Source: an uncultured Oscillospiraceae bacterium (GTDB lineage: Bacteria > Bacillota > Clostridia > Oscillospirales > Oscillospiraceae). From it: DNA of 32,491 nucleotides. The notes under the pieces were generated by a model. That model was not told where the DNA came from, made no database searches, and was given only the letters and a program-made list of their open reading frames with translations. Below, piece by piece: positions 30,890 to 32,491 of this stretch. The stretch spans positions 1 through 32,491 of the forward strand of contig CANROF010000030.1 in NCBI GenBank assembly GCA_947632155.1, read 5' to 3'. Both the position numbers and the translations under genes were made by a program. Positions within the stretch are counted from its first letter, which is position 1. Each line of letters opens with the position of its first letter.

Positions 30890-30925
30890 ACTGCGTGAGC
30901 TAACCGCTGTAGGCCAGCCCTTCTG
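30890..30925 (-). ncRNA. Candidate antisense RNA, 5' part
   Basis: Predicted from the consensus reverse promoter. Its first 31 bases are almost identical to the leader of the peptide mRNA, and its continuation is antisense to the mRNA 3' end. The 3' end cannot be fixed from sequence. Confidence 0.4.
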
Positions 30926-30931
30926 TCAGGT

Positions 30932-30960
30932 ATTATACCCCCCGGCGTCCCTCTTGTCAA
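30932..30960 (-). promoter_or_regulatory. Perfect consensus promoter antisense to the small peptide gene
   Basis: On the reverse strand TTGACA (30960-30955), exactly 17 bp, TATAAT (30937-30932). Transcription would begin near 30925 and run into the end of the peptide gene. The -35 box lies partly in a hairpin CCCCGGCG.../...CGCCGGGG (30940-30971). Confidence 0.8.
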
Positions 30961-30975
30961 GGGCGCCGGGGCTAA

Positions 30976-31017
30976 TTTATCAAAAAACTCAAATTCAATA
31001 TTTTTTCCGGCGACATG
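30976..31017 (+). repeat. Truncated copy of the four-hairpin element (left end)
   Basis: TTTATCAAAAAACTC, ATTCAATATTTTTTCC and GGCGACATG match the outer end and half of the first hairpin of copies 2 and 4; the similarity stops in the hairpin loop. Confidence 0.7.
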
Positions 31018-31073
31018 AACCCCGTGGGATAGGGAAACATAGTGAACCGAGGGGCAAGACGGTACGGCAAACT

Positions 31074-31117
31074 GAAAAGACGTAGTTGCAACCCAACTAC
31101 GTCTTTTCGGCTTTTTC
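31074..31117. terminator. Strong hairpin downstream of the DUF5658-like gene
   Basis: Perfect 14-bp stem GAAAAGACGTAGTT/AACTACGTCTTTTC (31074-31087, 31095-31108) with loop GCAACCC, followed on the forward strand by GGCTTTTT. It can stop transcripts from either side. Confidence 0.6.
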
Positions 31118-31174
31118 GTATCTTTTAGGAATTGAAATGGTTTTTCGGAAAATGATTCCATGCGGCGCTTTGGC

Positions 31175-31540
31175 TCACCCCAGCACCTCCCGCCAGTAGG
31201 TGAGGACTATGTATAGGGCGAAGGCGTCGAAGACGAGGTAGGCGAGAAAGCACAGCCACAGGCCGACGCGCGCCAGCGGGCGGCGGCGGAAGTGATAGAG
31301 GGTCCAGAGGGACGCGGGGATGAGGACGAACTTCAGCCCCAGCGTGGCCCAGGGGGTGCTGAGGATTCCGCCGAAGAAGGGGTTCATCTCAAAGCTCCCC
31401 GGAATGAGCCGGAGGCCCACGGTGGTGTAGATGAAGTCCAGGAGGCTCAAAATCTGCGTACCCACGGCGAGGGCCAGGTATAGCCTTGCGTGTACCTGGC
31501 CCTTGCGAGCTTCCCCGGTTCGGTTTTCTGCTTGCGTCAT
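31175..31540 (-). CDS. Small membrane protein, DUF5658-like
   Basis: 121 residues with three to four membrane helices. The segment LDFIYTTVGLRLIPGSFEMNPFFGG resembles the DUF5658 pattern of a helix with Asp/Thr followed by a Gly...Glu-x-Asn-Pro loop. The role is unknown. ATG 31540 has AAGGAG nine bases upstream; a TTG six codons earlier would place this site inside the gene. It diverges from the transposase gene, 76 bases apart. Confidence 0.7.
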   Translation of the reverse strand: MTQAENRTGEARKGQVHARLYLALAVGTQILSLLDFIYTTVGLRLIPGSFEMNPFFGGILSTPWATLGLKFVLIPASLWTLYHFRRRPLARVGLWLCFLAYLVFDAFALYIVLTYWREVLG

Positions 31541-31552
31541 AAGGCGCACTCC

Positions 31553-31581
31553 TTGCAATTATTTGCCGAAAATGATATGAT
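31553..31581 (+). promoter_or_regulatory. Promoter of the transposase gene
   Basis: TTGCAA (31553-31558), 17-bp spacer, TATGAT (31576-31581). Confidence 0.5.
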
Positions 31582-31616
31582 ACATATAAATTATGAAAGG
31601 TAAGGCGGCGAGGGTC

Positions 31617-32456
31617 ATGCCCAGACGGTCCCGGCAAATGAGCGAAAGCGGTATCCACCACATCATGCTCCGCGGCATCAACCGCTCCGCGATTTTCCAC
31701 GACGAGGAGGACTGCGAGGTCTTTCTCCAGTACCTCTCCGAAAGCCTCACGCCCCCATCGGCGGGACTGAGGGACGGTTTTTTTGTCACACCGGAGCCGT
31801 GCGGAGGTGGGACTAAAGAACCGTCCCTCTGTAACGCCGCTGTATCGTCCCCAGTGGGGCGCGCCGCGCCCGCCCAAATCTACGCCTACTGCCTCATGGG
31901 CAACCACGTCCACCTGCTCATGCACGCCGGGGACGAGCCGCTGTCCTCACTTTTCAAGCGTTTCGGCGTCCGGTACGTCTACTGGTACAACCACAAGTAC
32001 GACCGGGTGGGGCACCTCTTTCAGGACCGCTTTAAAAGCGCCCCCGTGGAGGATGATGCCTACCTCCTGGCGGTCTACCGCTACATTGCACAAAACCCGG
32101 TGAAGGCCGGACTGTGCGAAAAGCCCGGCGGCTACCGCTGGGCCAGCTTCGGAAACCCCAAGCCCGATCTTCTCTGCGCCCCGCTGCCCACGGACTATAC
32201 GGAGGAGCAGCTGCGGGAATACGTCCTCTCCGACCAGCCGGACCTCCACCCCTTCCCGGAGCGCGTCACCGACCGCGAGGCGGAGGCGCTGCTGAAAAAG
32301 GTGACGGGGGTAAAGTACGCGGGGGAGCTGCAGGAGATGCCGCGGGAGGAGATCGTAAAAACCTGCGAACAGCTGGTAGCGGAGGGCGTGTCGCTGAGGC
32401 AGATTTCCCGGCTGACGGGGATATATATGAGCAATCTGTCGAGATGGTGCCAGTGA
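31617..32456 (+). CDS. Y1 (IS200/RAYT-type) HUH transposase with an in-frame repeat insert
   Basis: 279 residues. The start MPRRSRQMSESGIHHIMLRGINR is the RAYT/Y1 consensus N terminus. The HUH motif is His97-Val-His99 (GNHVHLL) and the catalytic tyrosine is Tyr156 in YRYIAQNPVKAGL. The C terminus is a helix-turn-helix-like segment (VSLRQISRLTGIYMSNLSRW). I chose ATG 31617 because it matches the family; ATG 31593 lacks a ribosome site. About 40 residues (roughly 46-87) absent from the family are inserted before the HUH motif, and they contain an inverted repeat at DNA level. The enzyme nicks and joins single-stranded DNA at hairpins. All catalytic residues remain. Confidence 0.88.
   Translation: MPRRSRQMSESGIHHIMLRGINRSAIFHDEEDCEVFLQYLSESLTPPSAGLRDGFFVTPEPCGGGTKEPSLCNAAVSSPVGRAAPAQIYAYCLMGNHVHLLMHAGDEPLSSLFKRFGVRYVYWYNHKYDRVGHLFQDRFKSAPVEDDAYLLAVYRYIAQNPVKAGLCEKPGGYRWASFGNPKPDLLCAPLPTDYTEEQLREYVLSDQPDLHPFPERVTDREAEALLKKVTGVKYAGELQEMPREEIVKTCEQLVAEGVSLRQISRLTGIYMSNLSRWCQ
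31770..31828. repeat. Inverted repeat pair (REP-like) inside the transposase gene
   Basis: AGGGACGGTT (31770-31779) and AACCGTCCCT (31819-31828) are perfect inverted arms, with TTTTTTGTCACACCGG following the left arm and GTGGGACTAAAG preceding the right one. They encode residues 52-71 in frame. Confidence 0.75.
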
Positions 32457-32480
32457 CAAAACAGGCGCTCCTGCGGGGGG

Positions 32481-32491
32481 CCGGTGTGACA
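32481..32491. repeat. Partial REP-like sequence at the right edge
   Basis: CCGGTGTGACA is the reverse complement of TGTCACACCGG at 31786-31796 inside the transposase gene. The sequence is cut by the window edge. Confidence 0.5.

Larger units (their letters stand above)
30679..30925. repeat. Inverted repeat flanking the 31-codon peptide gene
   Basis: Left arm 30679-30712 (34 bases) and right arm 30895-30925 (31 bases) are reverse complements with few mismatches and gaps; shared blocks are CAGAAGGGCT, GGCCT, AGCGGTT and GCTCAC. They enclose the small ORF, so the leader of its mRNA could pair with its own downstream sequence. Confidence 0.75.

Noticed and set aside
30709-31161. 150-codon reverse frame
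   Set aside because: Runs through the small peptide gene, the antisense promoter, a repeat fragment and a terminator; composition is not protein-like.

Overview
The window looks like a chromosomal segment of a GC-rich gut-type Clostridium relative. An Oscillospiraceae-like Firmicute is my inference, from GC-rich coding DNA with AGGAGG-type ribosome sites, TTGACA/TATAAT-type promoters, and Firmicute gene neighbourhoods (DUF177-rpmF, hprK-murB-rapZ-whiA, yqeG-pepP-efp, DUF512-der). Most of it is housekeeping sequence packed into short operons, with unusually repeat-rich intergenic DNA between them.

Layout. 1-1300: 3' end of a flotillin-type gene, then 450 bases of repeats. 1300-1830: a small divergent pair, an Xre repressor and a 73-residue unknown protein, around two matching 17-bp operators. 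1886-5321: DUF177-rpmF, a terminator, then a radical-SAM/PDZ protein and the GTPase Der. 5411-8345: a three-gene GtrB/GtrA/GtrII-like module for lipid-linked sugar transfer at the membrane. 8405-8593: rpmB on the reverse strand. 8784-16196: hprK-murB-(repeat)-rapZ-whiA-dnaE. 16470-17213: unknown reverse-strand gene. 17275-20160: yqeG-pepP, efp and a CD1247-like acidic zinc-ribbon protein with a natural six-histidine run. 20465-23085: ABC-F ATPase and YdcF-like protein. 23334-25870: CarD-like regulator (reverse), diverging from a ferredoxin-type aldo/keto reductase and an FMN reductase. 26182-28416: reverse-strand lipoprotein, then a membrane protein/Xre pair. 28517-30151: tryptophanase-like PLP lyase. 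30479-30960: a 31-codon hydrophobic peptide gene flanked by inverted repeats and faced by a consensus reverse promoter. 31175-32491: small membrane protein and a Y1 (RAYT/IS200-like) transposase.

Most interesting are three non-coding or small systems. First, a family of about 204-248 bp elements made of four consecutive hairpins, in four near-complete and two truncated copies. Their stems differ between copies but still pair, and three copies lie between 18-23 bp direct repeats that are themselves hairpins. Two of these hairpins look like the neighbouring gene's intrinsic terminator. Second, the 31-residue membrane peptide locus, laid out like a type I toxin-antitoxin module. Third, a RAYT-type transposase that carries an inverted repeat pair inside its own reading frame, with a matching partial repeat just downstream. 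These are readings of the sequence; no database or folding program was available.
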